Source of the DNA: Impatiens glandulifera
Lineage: Eukaryota; Streptophyta; Magnoliopsida; Ericales; Balsaminaceae
Direction: 5' to 3'
DNA: 64,000 bases
Assembly: GCF_907164915.1 (NCBI RefSeq)
Contig: NW_025919355.1
Location: forward strand, 1 to 64,000
Part shown: one piece after another, positions 8,713-20,722 of the stretch
Layout: the number at the start of each line of letters is the position of its first letter
How positions within the stretch are numbered: position 1 is the first letter of the stretch
The notes under the pieces: model-generated
What the model was told of the DNA's origin: nothing
The model's database searches: none
Seen by the model: only the letters and a program-made list of their open reading frames with translations
Made by a program: the position numbers and the translations under genes

Positions 8713-10594
8713 TGTTGGGTCAAATTATTTTGACTAAGTGTTGAAATAATTTACCCACTGATATTTTGATGATGAAATAATTTATAAGTTTCAATACAGG
8801 TGTATTGAGACAACATGTCACTAGACTTGGATCTAATGAGGCCCATTAGACCGATTTTGATTTTCATTCGCATAAAATTAGACGCAAGTCTAATAGAATT
8901 AGACGCAAGTCTAATAGAATTAGACGCAAGTCTAATAGAATTAGACGCAAGTCTAATAGAATTAGACGCACAGTCTAACTCAACGGAGTTAGACGTGCAG
9001 TCTAATAGACACGTGAATTAGACGAAAGTCTAATGGAATTAGACGTACAGTCTAACTTATCGGAGTTACACTTGTAAGTCTAATAGATGTGTAAAGAATT
9101 AGACGGATAGTCTAATGAATACACGGAATTAGATGTAAGTCTAATGGAATTAGACGAAAGTCTAATGGAATTAGACGTACAGTCTAATGGAATTAGACGT
9201 ACAGTCTAATGGAATTAGACGTACAGTCTAACTCATCAGAGTTAGACGTGTAAGTCTAATAGATGTTAATAATTAGACGTGGCAGTCTAACTCAGTGGAG
9301 TTAGACGTGCTGGTCTAATGGTTATTTAATAATTAGACGGGTAGTCTAATTAGTGAAAGTTAGACGTGAGTCTAACTCCTTCAGATTAGTCTGAGGTAGA
9401 ACCAGAATTAGACGTGGCAGTCTAACTCAGTGGAGTTAGACATGTTGGTCTAATGGTTATTTAATAATTAGACGGGTAGTCTAATTAGTGAAAGTTAGAC
9501 GTGAGTCTAACTCCTTCAGATTAGTCTGAGGTAGAACCGGAATTAGACGTGTAGTCTAACTCAGTGGAGTTAGACGTACCCGTCTAATGGTTATTGTAAT
9601 TAGACGTGAGTCTAATTCTATTAGACCAGGCGGTCTAATAGACGCTTTTACTAGAAGAAGTTGACTTATTTCATTAGACTGATTTTCTCAAATCCGTCTA
9701 ACTGAAATACGTCTAATGCTCTGTTTAAGTAGTACGCTTGAATCTGGCATTTCTCCTACCCACGTACTATAGCTGTACCCTACTCTTGCTCCACTTTCCA
9801 GTGAAGATTAGTACAACAGCTATATACATCCAATCAAGGAATGCCACGTAAGAGAATTTTCCTCACATTACCCGTTTTGCAGGTACATCCCTGATGGAAT
9901 ATTCGGCGCACTACCAGTTCGGTACGGCCACGATCCTTGTGCTCAGAACCTGATGTGTACAATGGAGGCTTTCCAATGGAAGAGTGCCACGTATCATTCT
10001 TGAAGATTCGACCGTTATTCCCTGCTCAATATTTAATCAATCCTAAGGACAACGGACGAAGCATCGGTTTTCAAACAATTAAAAATGAACAAGCAATCTG
10101 ATTTTGCAGAGAGAGACTACAAAATCATCTTGCTAAACTTATTCTGTGAAGATTCTTTCTGATTGTACTGTGTGTGAATCGAGAGAGAGAGCTAGAATCA
10201 AAACACCTTTAGCTGAGTGATATTCTTCATCTTGTAATTGAACAGAAAGTGTTATGTTCAATAGTGAGCTAAGTGTGTGTGTAAACTGTATTTGATTCTC
10301 ATCATATTATAGTGAATCCTTCCGGTGGTTGGAAGAAGGGGTGACGTAGGAGAGTTTCTCTGAACATCCATAAACAAACTGTTGTGTTCTTCTTTTCTTT
10401 CATCTTTTCATATTTCATCTTGTGCTTCAAACCCAAGTAAACAATTCTGCCTTAAATCTGCTTCAAATGTTTACACAAGTTTGCGTAGAATAGAAAGAGA
10501 TATTAATCCCTAACAGGATTTCTATCAAACCGTTTTTCATAAGCCTTCATCATTAGCCAGACCCCCGTCTCTAACGATAAAGCCGATCCTATCA
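8713..10594 (+). mobile_element. copia 3' LTR (LTR1)
   Basis: The LTR starts TGTTGGG after the polypurine tract and ends CCTATCA. The end is fixed by the solo copy LTR3, which sits in the same target with the AAGTC repeat; AAGTC follows here at 10595-10599. The first half is a TTAGACG/AGTCTAA minisatellite. A TATA-like AATATTTAATC lies near 10030. The conserved GGGGTGACGTAGGAG block with hairpin is at 10338-10375. A second CTAACA at about 10510 looks like an end but is internal. Confidence 0.85.
8870..9700 (+). repeat. TTAGACG/AGTCTAA minisatellite in LTR1
   Basis: Dozens of TTAGACG-type and AGTCTAA-type words alternate at 8-25 bp spacing, so short hairpins can form throughout. Around 9270-9540 they are organised into about two copies of a ~135-bp higher-order unit containing GGTTATTTAATAATTAG, the unit that is expanded in LTR3. 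Confidence 0.85.
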
Positions 10595-11727
10595 AAGTCT
10601 ATCCCCAAGGAATTGACAAGTTCCACTCGTACTTTTTCTGTCCACTTTGCAACCTGCGTAATCTGCATCATAGTAGCTAATTAAATTGAAATTGGAATCC
10701 TTCGGATACCACAGTCCCACATTTTGAGTGCCCTTAAGATATTTTAAGATTCTTTTAGCAGCTACATAATGAGATTGTTTAGGATTAGCCTAGAATCTTC
10801 CATAAACTCCAACAATGAATATAATATCTGGCTTGCTTGCTGTTAGGTAGAGAAGAGATCCAATTATCCCATGATAACCAGTTATATCAACGCTTTTACC
10901 ATCTTCATCCTTGTCAAGCTTGACTAATATACTCATTGGAGTTGAAGTAGTAGAGCAACTTTCCATGTTAAACTTTTTGAGAAGCTCCTTTGAGTACTTT
11001 GCCTGGTTGATGAATGTGTCTCATTTAAGTTTATGTACTTGAAGGCCCAATAAAAAACTCAGCTCCCCATCATGCCCATCTCAAACTTATCTGTCATTAA
11101 CTTAGAGAATATCTCACACAGTTTGGGATTTGTTGACCCAAATATAATATCATCCACATAAATTTGTACAAATAAATATGGTCGTCTTTCTCAAATTTAA
11201 ATATTGTCTTATCTATAGATTCTATAAAAAAATCATGATCAAATAAGAACTTTGTAAGAGTATCATACCATTCTCTAAGATCTTGTTTATGACCATAAAG
11301 TGCTTTATCCAATCTATAAACATGACTAATTAATGCAGGATTCTTAAAACTAGGGGGTTGTTCAACATAAAATTCTTCATTGATTATACCGTTAAGAAAA
11401 CTCTTAACATCCCTTTGAAAAACTTTAAAATTTTTGAAAGCAACAAACGCTAGAAATATTCTAATAGCCTCAAGTCTGGCAACAAGAGCAAATGACTCCT
11501 CGAAGTCAATCCTTCCTCCTATTTATAGCCTTGGGCCACTAGTCTAGCCTTGTTCCTCATGACCAAACCATCTTCATTGAGTTTGTTTCGAAAGACCCAT
11601 CTAGTTCCAATGACATATTGATTAGCTGGTCTTGGAACTAAATGCCAAACTTTGTTTCTTTCGAATTGATTTAGTTCCTCTTGCATTTCAGGATCCAATC
11701 TGGATCAAGTAATGCATCGTTAGTATA
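10595..11727 (-). pseudogene. copia RT and partial RNase H, minus strand
   Basis: The minus strand encodes the reverse transcriptase that copies element RNA. From right to left: an EEL..FERNKVW start (about 11690), a TRWVFRNK-type stretch, a [12 protein letters not shown] stretch (about 11280, normally YGLKQ.PR.WY), the YVDD box near 11150 in a shifted frame, QAKY.Q.LLKKF and a KPDIIF stretch. RNase H then begins with the DSNFNL and DADYAG region, and is cut at 10595 by LTR1. Stops and frameshifts are frequent. Confidence 0.85.
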
Positions 11728-11970
11728 TCATATATCACACATTTGGCTAATGCTAAGTAGATTGAAACTCAAATTTTCAATAAGTAACACGTCGTCTATG
11801 GTTAGATTACCATGGACAATCTTACCCTTGCCCACAGTCTTACCCTTGGAATTGTCTCCGATTGTGACCGTTGATCTAGATTTCCTTACAATGTTGGTTA
11901 GAAGTTTTCTATTTCCGGTCATGTGTGCCTTGAACATCCACTGTCCAAGTACCATTCTTATTCCTTCAAG
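11728..11970 (-). pseudogene. copia protease fragment joined directly to RT
   Basis: The minus strand reads HMTGNRKLLTNI, GKTVGKGKI and LLSISQMCDI. Upstream, the DSG active site is in another frame because two extra bases sit in the CACACATG stretch. Directly after MCDI the sequence becomes the N-terminal part of RT, so the pre-integrase and integrase domains, normally over 1 kb, are deleted. The element cannot integrate by its own protein. Confidence 0.85.
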
Positions 11971-12070
11971 TAGTTAACATGTTTTCCCTGCAAATAAAAC
12001 TATTTATACATTTGGTACCCATATTTAATTGGGTCCACGGTAAATCAGTCATTTGGGGGATCCATACTTG

Positions 12071-13749
12071 TATTATTCTTATGGATCTCCCGGTGTTAGT
12101 CTTAATAACCATACTCGCTTAGGCTTGACATCTCTTTGTATGCCTTTACATGATTCATCGTATTTTGAAGGTAGGTTTTGATGATACCTCTTTGACCTTT
12201 TTTCATGTTCACGTCCAGCCGACCGACTGACTTTCCTTTTCTCAGGACTAAGCTGCCGTGACTTATTGGTGGGCTCCACACACGTCAGTTCCTTTTTAAT
12301 TGCTAATTTATTTGAATCGTGACTTGCTTCATTATTGGTTGATGTACCATTGAAAAATTTTATGAAAGGAAGCTTGCCTTTCTTGGGTTTCAACTATTTG
12401 CACGACGTACCTAGATTGCTGTTATCATAGCCTAGACCAAACTTGCAGTTGGCAGGCCTCTGATGACTCGTCATCTGACTCATAACATCTCTAGATCTCG
12501 TCCATGCAGCAATCACATACTTGGTTCTTTCATTCTCCTCAGTCAACAATTGAACTGTCTCCTTGAGCTTCTCATTCTCAGAGGATAGTTCGGTTGTGCT
12601 ACAACTCACTTTGGTAGGTTGGTTTGAGACGAGCTCAGACAGATTATTATACTCAATGACCATTTCATTAAGTGCAGTAATTAAATTGTCTCGAGTAAAC
12701 TCTTTTGAGGCAAAATCAAATACCTCTTCTTCGTTGGCCATGAAGCATTTGACTTCATTATCGTCATTGTCGCTTGACTCTGAATCACTTTGAGCCCATT
12801 TATCTTTGCTTTCCTCTGCCACAATTGCCTTCTGATCTTTGTTGGATGATTTTTTATCTTCTTTATTTTTTTAATCGGCTAACTTTCTATCATCTCTTCT
12901 TGGCTTTCGACATTCTGACTTGTAGTGACCAAAAGCATCGCAGTTGAGGAAGCGTACCTTAGCCTTATAATCATTTTTGTTGTTTTAGGATGAGTGTGTT
13001 TGACTCTTCTTCATGAATCTTTCAAATTTCTTTGCTAGCATATCCATTGCATCTTCGATGAACTGTTCAGCTAACTTGATGGTTAGGGGCTACTAGTTCC
13101 ACAGAGGACACCAGAGAACTGGTCACATTTGAAGTTGAAGGCTCATCTTCATTTATTGAGTTCATCTCGAACTCATAAGCTTTCAGATCTTCAAATACAA
13201 TGTGCAACTACATCTTATGAATACTTCTGGATTCCCTCATCACCATTGTCTTGACATCCCAATCGCTGGGAAGAGCTCTCAGCGCTTTGACGACTGTCTA
13301 CTTTTTGTCGTAAGTTTTCCCAGAAGAGAAAATTCATTCATAATACTTGTGAAATGATCACCGAATTCTTTTATGGTTTCTCCAGGATGCATCTTAACGT
13401 CAAATTTCTGAGTGGCCACCATGATTTTGTTTTCCTTGGTTTGCTCGTTGCCCTCATTAAGCTAAATGATTTTCTCACATACTTCCTTGGCAGTAGTGCA
13501 TGCTCTGATTTTTGTGAATGTGTTTTTTTCCAAAGTGTTGTAAATAGAATTCTTGGACAAATTGTCAAGATTGTTCTTCCTTTTATCATCATTTGTCCAC
13601 TCACTTCGTTCATTGTCAATCTTTATTAGACCATCAGAGATAACGTACATCATGTCATCGTCTATTGAAGCTAAGTACACTTGCATGCGTAGCTTCCAAT
13701 AAATGAAGTCATCACTTTCGAAAATTGGGGCCTTGTTGACGATAGACAT
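12071..13749 (-). pseudogene. copia gag, broken, minus strand
   Basis: The reading starts at ATG 13749 (MSIVNKAPIF), about 36 bases after the primer site. An N-terminal DUF4219-like stretch and a UBN2-type core run to about 13130. A decayed zinc-knuckle region follows, then an open stretch at 12822-12394 with an acidic SDSESSDNDD run, a heptad-like ENEKLKETVQLLTEENE segment and FGLGYDN, then a Lys-rich tail. Several stops and frameshifts interrupt it. It is clearly homologous to, but diverged from, the gag at 3954 and 18707. Confidence 0.85.
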
Positions 13750-13785
13750 GCTAATATTTGATTGATTGGTAGTAGAGACACCGAA

Positions 13786-13801
13786 CTACTCAGATACCAC
13801 T
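13786..13801 (-). promoter_or_regulatory. Primer binding site, minus strand
   Basis: The minus strand reads AGTGGTATCTGAGTA right after the LTR end CCCATCA. It matches the plant initiator-Met site TGGTATCAGAG with one change, and fixes the right boundary of this element's internal region. Confidence 0.85.
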
Positions 13802-15249
13802 TGATGGGATCGGGACCGTCGAATGAGATTGGGTCTCACAACGTTGAATGCTTACATAAACACCGTTCGATAATAATCTTGTTAGGGGTTGATTATCTTG
13901 TCTCTAGACACTCTATACAAGTCGTCATAAACTCTTGACAAAGTCAAGTGTGGAACTGTTTGTTTGGGCTTGAAGCAACATATGATCAATATGAATGATG
14001 AAATAATGAATAACACACAATACAAGATACAAAGTTTATGGATGTTCGGAGTATAAACTCCTACGTCACCCCTTTTTCTCAAACCTTTGAGAAGGATATT
14101 CATTAGAATATTCAGTCTGGTTACAACACATATAAAAACTCAGTCGAACAACTAGGACTTATTTACTGCATGTTTTCGACTTTCCAATACACTCACTTTG
14201 TTAAACAGAAATGAATTATGTCAACTTACAATGCTCGCCACGCACACAGAATATGTAGTATTGTAATACAAATTTAGAACTCTAACACGCTTGGAAACTT
14301 GTGGAACTTTTAGAGCTTGAAAGATTTGATAGCAAAACGATTATTCTCAAGATCCAGTTGTTCGAAGATCAAAAGGTGCTGAAGCAAATTGACTTCTGTC
14401 TTGTTAAGTATTTAGTTGTCAACGGATACATTTGCAGCTTAACGACTTTATCTGCTCAACAGGACATCTATCTTGATCTTGATTGGTTGAGATCCAGAAT
14501 AGTACATCAGATGAGATATTCTTTGATCTTGTCTATACTTGGATGATAATAAGCAAAATTCTTATTAATGTGATTTCAATCTCCAAGGAATGTTATCATA
14601 GACTGTTTGACCTATCTCTAATAATGGTTCTGCTGATGCAGAAATATTTTCATCACTCTTTGCACTTAAATGGAAACAGTCATTTGGGAAGTGCAAAGTT
14701 GACGTCTGACTTTTCTGGAAATATCCATATATATTCTCCAAGATGATTAAGAATGTTGGATGCGCTACATAAAATGCCGAAATATAGAATACCAGATGTG
14801 CTTGCAGAAAGCCAAACTGCAAAATACCGATATGTCTAAAATGCGGATTCTGCATTATTTCATAAAACCGATATGTAAAATATCGATTATGCTTTATTTC
14901 ATAAAACCGATAAATAAAGAGTTACGTGTTTTTTCAAAATACCGATTTGTAGAAAGTCGATATGTAAAATATGTTGATTCCGCTTCTTAAGATAAGACCG
15001 ATATCTAAAGTTCTGGCTTCTTTTGTTGTAGAAAGCTGATATCTAAATACCGATCTTCTTAAATAACCGATTTTACAAATTGTCGGCTCCGTTTTGACAG
15101 ACTGCCGAATTGACAAAGTACCAATTTTCACAAAGTGTCAATTTCAATATTGGGCATATTTAATTTAATCCTACACAAGATTCACACAGTTAGGTTCTTT
15201 ATAAATAGTTAATTAATACTAATATTTAATTAACTATTTTCATTTAACA
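13802..15249 (-). mobile_element. copia LTR A, minus orientation
   Basis: In plus coordinates the LTR runs from TGATGGG to TTTAACA; on the minus strand it starts TGTTAAATG and ends CCCATCA. The left side has a primer site, so it serves as 5' LTR of the gag at 13749. The right side has a polypurine tract (15250 on), so it could equally be a 3' LTR. The conserved R block is at 14036-14073 with a perfect GGAGT-TTAT-ACTCC hairpin on the minus strand. U3 carries degenerate ACCGATATGTAAAA repeats. It is homologous to LTR B at 56582. Confidence 0.85.
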
Positions 15250-16477
15250 ATTTCTCCATTTTTGATTATTTAGAATAAATATTTAAAACCTAGTCAATTT
15301 ATAATTGTTGGCTAATTATTCTAGGTTAATTAGCTAATTTAATCTAATAATTTCTCTCTTTTTGATTATTTAGAATAAATATTCAATGTCAGTGTTCTAT
15401 TTCTCAACAAGTCACATCAATCCAAACTTCCTAGAAACTACCCAAAGACTCGGACATCACCTAATGAATCTCAATAATAGTACTCCACAAAAGACTCCAA
15501 ATATTAGTCACCCATCGACAAACAAAAGTAAGAGAGTTGTCGATTCAACCTCTTCGTGATAAATACGATAACGACTAGTCATAATACAACATTTTTCATA
15601 CATATATTATTCGTTATAATTCCACCATGAATAAAGTTTTATCCAAAGAACGAAATCTTGGACGAAATTTTTTATTCCTAATGTTTTTCCCAACAAAAAT
15701 TATTTAGAATCATCTTAAAGAACAACTTGTAATAATGCACCACATGAAAGTTATCTATATATTGTCAACGCATAACGTCTTGTTTAGTCGGTGATATTTG
15801 TTTGCGTCTTACCTTAAGTAAAACTCTGTTAAGAGACGAAGTCTCCGTAATGTTTAATATCCTTCTATATCTAATTCGGGTAGTGAAACCACTAGACCGG
15901 TGATCAAACATGTCCTTAATTGTGTAATTTCTACATAAAGCAATGAAAGCAAACTCAAGATACGTCGTAGCTAGACTTTTAACACTGCACTAAATATCGT
16001 CCGAAAATCTAATTAATGAACCATCCCTAACAATGAATCTAGACTACTCACGAAAACTTTTTCACATTAAATAAATTCCTCAAAAAAAATATTATATATA
16101 TATATATATATATATATTAAGAATGCTATTTAATTTAAAATTATATGATTAAATTGAGTAAATAAACAATTTAGTTAATTTAATAATTTGTTTTGAAAAT
16201 GATATTGATATATTTTGGATTTATAAATATATAAGTGTTATTAAAAAACAGTTAATCAAATAGTTTACATTTATGAATAATAATTTTTATTTATAATAAT
16301 ATCTAATTACAGGTACTACAAAATAGTTAATCAGATTGTAAATTTATGAAAAATATTTTCATATATTAATACCTAGTTTGTACAATTTTATCATTTAATA
16401 TAATGTTTCCTTATAATAATACTAGTTTTTTAATTTTAGAAACAAATTCTTAGATAAACCCTTAAAAAAAATTACCT
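15250..16477. other. AT-rich spacer between head-to-head LTRs
   Basis: The left end is a minus-strand polypurine tract with a TTTGATTATTTAGAATAAAT flank, present twice in diverged form (15250 and about 15348). The middle, about 15390-16080, is less AT-rich but has no ORF or family I recognise. A TA run lies at 16093-16115. The rest is AT-rich with nothing recognised. Confidence 0.6.
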
Positions 16478-16850
16478 TGCTAGAAATCTATATTAATTTA
16501 TAAGGATTCTATTAAATATAAATAACTTGTGAGATAATTGAATAGATTAGTGATGGTAATAAAATTATTTAAGAATTTGAAGAGTCATCTAAAAGTTTAA
16601 AGAGATAAGATGTATTTAATTGTAGAGTTATTATATTTCTATTTAATATGTTTATTAATAAGCATTAATTTGACAATTTGAGAGTTATGGAGGTTTTAGA
16701 AATTTAAGAGTTATTGTCACATTATAAATAGAATAGGTGTACAGGAAGAAAGATGACTAAAATAAAATAAAACTTCTTCCCCTTTCTTTTGAATCTTATT
16801 ATTTTGAGTTTGTGAGAGAATACGTCGTTTATCCACTAACATTTCCAACA
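16478..16850 (+). mobile_element. Short copia LTR (LTR D), copy 2
   Basis: The 373-bp segment runs from TGCTAGA to TTCCAACA and is followed by a primer site. The promoter candidate is ATTATAAATAGAATAGG at about 16722. It is unrelated to the long LTRs around it, and no internal coding region follows. Confidence 0.5.
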
Positions 16851-16869
16851 AAGTGGTATCAAAACAAGG
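16851..16869 (+). promoter_or_regulatory. tRNA-iMet-type primer binding site
   Basis: AAGTGGTATCAAAACAAGG directly follows CCAACA. It is the identical counterpart of the site at 2956. Confidence 0.6.
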
Positions 16870-16983
16870 ATGTAATTGATGTTCCAATATGTTAGATTAA
16901 AATTGTTAATTAACTTAGGATAATTACATTCTAAAATTACCGGGTTTAGATAATTTAGGTTAAATAATCATAAAATGAGAAAT

Positions 16984-18697
16984 TGTTAAGTTAAAGTCTT
17001 TGATTAAATTTTAGTGCATCAATAAGAATGAGTTGTGCTATTGATTACATGTAGAATCAAAGTGAAGAAAACGAAACGAAAGATGCCCGATAGTTGATTA
17101 AATTCGGCATTTGATCAACATCGGTATTTTGAAGAGGCGCCTTCAGTTTTATATCCAAATCGGTATCTTGGATACGCGCTTCCGGTTTTATATTGAGTTC
17201 GTTATTATATAAGGAGCGTGTCCGATATTTTATTGAGATCGGTTCTGAAGAAGTACTTCCGGTTTTATATGGAGTTTGGTATTATATAAGGAGCGTGTCC
17301 GGTATTTTATTGAGATCGATTCTGAAGAAACGCTTCCGGTTTTATATCGAGATCGGTATTATATCGATGCGCGTCCAATATTTTATTGAGATCGGTTCTG
17401 AAGAAGCGCTTCCGGTTTTATATTAATTTCAGTATTATATTGAAGTGCGTCCGATTTTATATCGAGATAGGTATTATATCGGAGCGCGTCCGGTATTTTA
17501 TTGAGATCGATTTTGAAGAGGCGCTTCCGGTTTTATATCGAGTTCGGTATTATAAGGAGCGCATCCGGTAGTTTATTGAGATTGGTTCTGAAGAGGCGCT
17601 TCCGATTTATATCGAGTTCGGTATTTTGAATAAGCGCACTCGGTTTTATATACAGTAGTTGATCAAATTCGATATTAGATCAACTTCGGTATTTTATATG
17701 GAGCGCTTCCGGTTTTATATGTTTTTGGTATTTTAGAAGCGCGTCCGGTTTTATATGTTTTTGGTATTTTAGAAGCGCGTCCGGTATTATGTTAACTTCG
17801 ATTTTATTCAAGGCCTTTCAGTATTATATTTGGACGCTTCCGGTATTTATAGAAGTTCGACTTTATGAAGCGTTTCCGGTACTTGAACAAATTCGGTATT
17901 TGATCACCATAGCTGAGATAATCCTATAGAAGATTGCAACATGCTAAAGTAATTCAAATTCCATGTAACGTACGTTTCTAGTACACCACGATACCATTAA
18001 ATATATTCGGCGCACTATCTCCATCCAGTACATCTACGATCAAAAGCGCATACTCTCTACTGTACTATTCTGAAACTCAATCAACCGAATCCTCGAAAGC
18101 AAATGTGTCTATTACCCTTTACCTATTTAAGAAGAAGTTGGAGGACAATTTGCTCCCACAAAACTGACTTATCGCTCTCGCACCACTAGTTTTTACTACG
18201 ATTTCTTACGAGTCTTAATCTTTTCTAAATCAATCTTTCAAGCACTCAAGTTCTCAAGTTCTAAGAGTTTTCAAGTTTGCTAGATTGTTAAAGTTGTATT
18301 ACATATTGTTCATTCTGTGTGAGTTTTCAGTATTGTAAGTTGACATAATCTGTTTTTGTCAATAGAGGGTTGTGTGCTAGGAGTTCGGAAACAGACAGTG
18401 TCTAAGTCCTAGTTGTCCGACTAGGTTTGCGTACGCATTGTAATCAAACCAAATCTTCAAGTGGATATCCTTTTCAAGGTTGAGAGAAGGGGTGACGTAG
18501 GAGAGTTTGTTCTGAACATTCATAAACAAACTCTGTGTCTTGTGTTCTTTACATTTCGCATTATCCACTCCTTATCTGTAGCTTCAAGTTTAAACAAACA
18601 GTTCTGCACTTGATTCCGGTCAAGAGTTTATGATGACTTGCATAGAATAGAAATAAATATTATTTTCTAACAGAGATAATATCAAACGAAAGTTTTT
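16984..18697 (+). mobile_element. copia LTR C with R region, end deleted
   Basis: The LTR begins TGTTAAG after the tract ATAAAATGAGAAAT. U3 is a CGGTTTTATAT/CGGTATT minisatellite to about 17880. A TATA-like CTATTTAAG is near 18121, and the conserved GGGGTGACGTAGGAG block is at 18489-18527. CTAACA at 18667-18672 corresponds to an internal site in LTR1 and LTR4. The last ~80 bp seen in those LTRs, the primer site and most of the leader are missing, and the gag ATG follows at 18707. The element could not prime reverse transcription. Confidence 0.8.
17100..17880 (+). repeat. Degenerate CGGTTTTATAT minisatellite in LTR C
   Basis: About ten imperfect units combine CTTCCGGTTTTATAT, CGAGTTCGGTATTATAT and AGGAGCGCGTCCGG words at a spacing of roughly 60-80 bp. 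Copy 1 of the array is 3205-3942. The words resemble the reverse complement of the repeats in LTR A. Confidence 0.8.
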
Positions 18698-18706
18698 GCG
18701 GTTAAC

Positions 18707-20455
18707 ATGTCTTTCACCAACAAGCCTCCCATGTTCCGCATTTAAGAGTATGTCGATTGAAAGATTCGCATGGAGGTGCATCTGGCCTCCCAAGATGACG
18801 ATATGTGGTATGTTATCACTGAAGGTCCGATGAAGATTGAAAAGCCAATATGCGAGTGGACAACTGACGATAAAAGGAAGAAAAACCTTGATAACCTAGC
18901 CAAAAACACCCTGTACAAAACTCTTGATAAGAACATGTTTGCAAAGATCTGAGCATGTTCTACTGCCAAGAAAATATGGGAAAAGATTATCCAACTTTGT
19001 GAAGGCAACAAACAAACTAGAGAGAATAAGATCATGGTTTCTACTCAAAAGTTCGATAGCATCAAGATGCGCCCAGGGGAGTCAAAAAACGAGTTTGATG
19101 AACACTTCACTGACATTGTCATTGAACTTTCCACTATGGGAAAGATTTATGGCAACGAAGAAATCATCGTCAAGGCGTTGAAGGCTCTTCCTAGTACTTG
19201 TGACATTAAGACGATGGTGATGAGGGAGTCTAGAGACCTTTACAAGATGGATTTGCATGACATGTTTGCCAATCTGAAAGCCCATGAGTTCGAGATGAAC
19301 TCAAGGAATGAAGATGAGCTCTCATCCTCGACCGTGACTTAGGCGTTGGTGTCCTCTATGGAGCCAGTAGTTCCTTGACCCATCAAGTCAGCTGAGCAAT
19401 TTAGGGAAGATGCGATAAATTTACTTGTTAAGAAGTTTGGCAAATTAATGAGGAAGAATCAACCCAACCCTTCTTTCAACAACAATAACAACTCTAATGA
19501 TCATAAGGCTAACATTTGTTGTTTTAATTGTGACACTCCAGTTCATTACAAGTCGGAATGTCAGAAGCCAATGAGAGATGATAAGAAGCCAACTAATCAA
19601 AAGCATAAGAAGGATCATGAAAGCAATGTTGTTAGAGGAAAACGGAAGCAAATTGACCCAAAGTGATTCAGACTCAAGTGACAGTGATGATGAAGAAGTC
19701 AAGTGCTTTATGGACAATGATGAAGAGGTATTTGAGTTTGCATCTAAAGAGTTCACTAGAGACGAATTGATTACTACACTCAATGACATAGTCATTGAGT
19801 ACAAGAAATTGTCTAATCTCGTTTCAATTAAACCAGACAACCTAACTGTTAAAATAAATGAACTATCCTCTGAGAATGAGAAGCTTAAGGAGACAGTTCA
19901 AATTTTAACCAAAGTAAACGAGAGATCCAACTATGTGATCATTGCATGAAGGAAGTCTTGGAATGCAGTCAATCAGATGACGAGTCAATTGAGGCCTGCC
20001 AACTGCAAATTTGGTCTAGGCTATAACAATATCAACCTTAACAAGTCATGCAAGAAGTTGAAACCCAAGAAAGGAAAACTTCCTTCTATAAGTTTTGTCA
20101 AGGGTACCTCAACTACCACTCAAGCGAATCACGATGCAGATGAGTTAGTAACTAAAAAGGAATTAAAATATGTCAAGTCAACCGAAAAGTCAATGTAGCT
20201 TAATCCTGAGAGAAGGAAAGACAGTCGGTCAGCTGTATGTAAACATGATAGACGACTAGAAGGCCTAATCAAAGTTCATCATCAAGAACTTATGACTCAT
20301 CTAAAGGCAGACAGAGAGATTTCAAGTCTAATGCAAGTATAATTATTAAGACTAACACTGGGAGATCCATGAAAGTAACACAAGTATGGATCCTTAAAGG
20401 ACCGATCAACTGTGGAATCAATTAAATGAGGGTACCAAAGGATGTAAATAGTTTT
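18707..20455 (+). pseudogene. copia gag, broken (copy 2)
   Basis: The start is ATG 18707, reading MSFTNKPPMF. The same stops as in copy 1 occur early, after FAKI, after SSTVT and in the Lys-rich stretch near 19660, so the gene was already dead when the block duplicated. The UBN2-type core, the CX2CX4HX4C knuckle (about 19520-19560), the acidic Ser/Asp run and the FGLGY motif are kept. Residue differences from copy 1 include K for M in the MVSTQ.FDS stretch, G for V after RP, and D for A in CFM.NDEE. Confidence 0.85.
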
Positions 20456-20504
20456 ATTCGTAGGTTAAACAGGTCGGCTTCCTGGAGGATTATAAATGAT
20501 ATTT

Positions 20505-20722
20505 TGACAGTGGATGCTCATGGCACAAGACCGAAAATAGCAAGCTTCTAACCAGCATTGTAAAGGAATCTATTTCAAGAATCACATTTGGTGATAACTC
20601 CAAGGGTAAGACCGTGGGCAAGGGTAAGATTGTCCATGGTAACCTCAACATAAACTACGTACTACTTGTAGAAAATATGTGCTACAACCTGCTTAGTATA
20701 AGTCAAATGTGTGATATATGAT
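20505..20722 (+). pseudogene. copia protease domain, fragment (copy 2)
   Basis: The motif reads DSGCSWHKT, with two substitutions relative to copy 1 (R to W, M to K). GKTVGKGKI and LLSISQMCD follow, then a stop. The catalytic Asp is kept, but the element is dead elsewhere. Confidence 0.85.

Noticed and set aside
10505..10520. CTAACA as the end of LTR1
   Set aside because: The solo LTR3 with AAGTC duplications shows the real end is CCTATCA about 80 bases further; LTR4 ends equivalently in CCCAACA.
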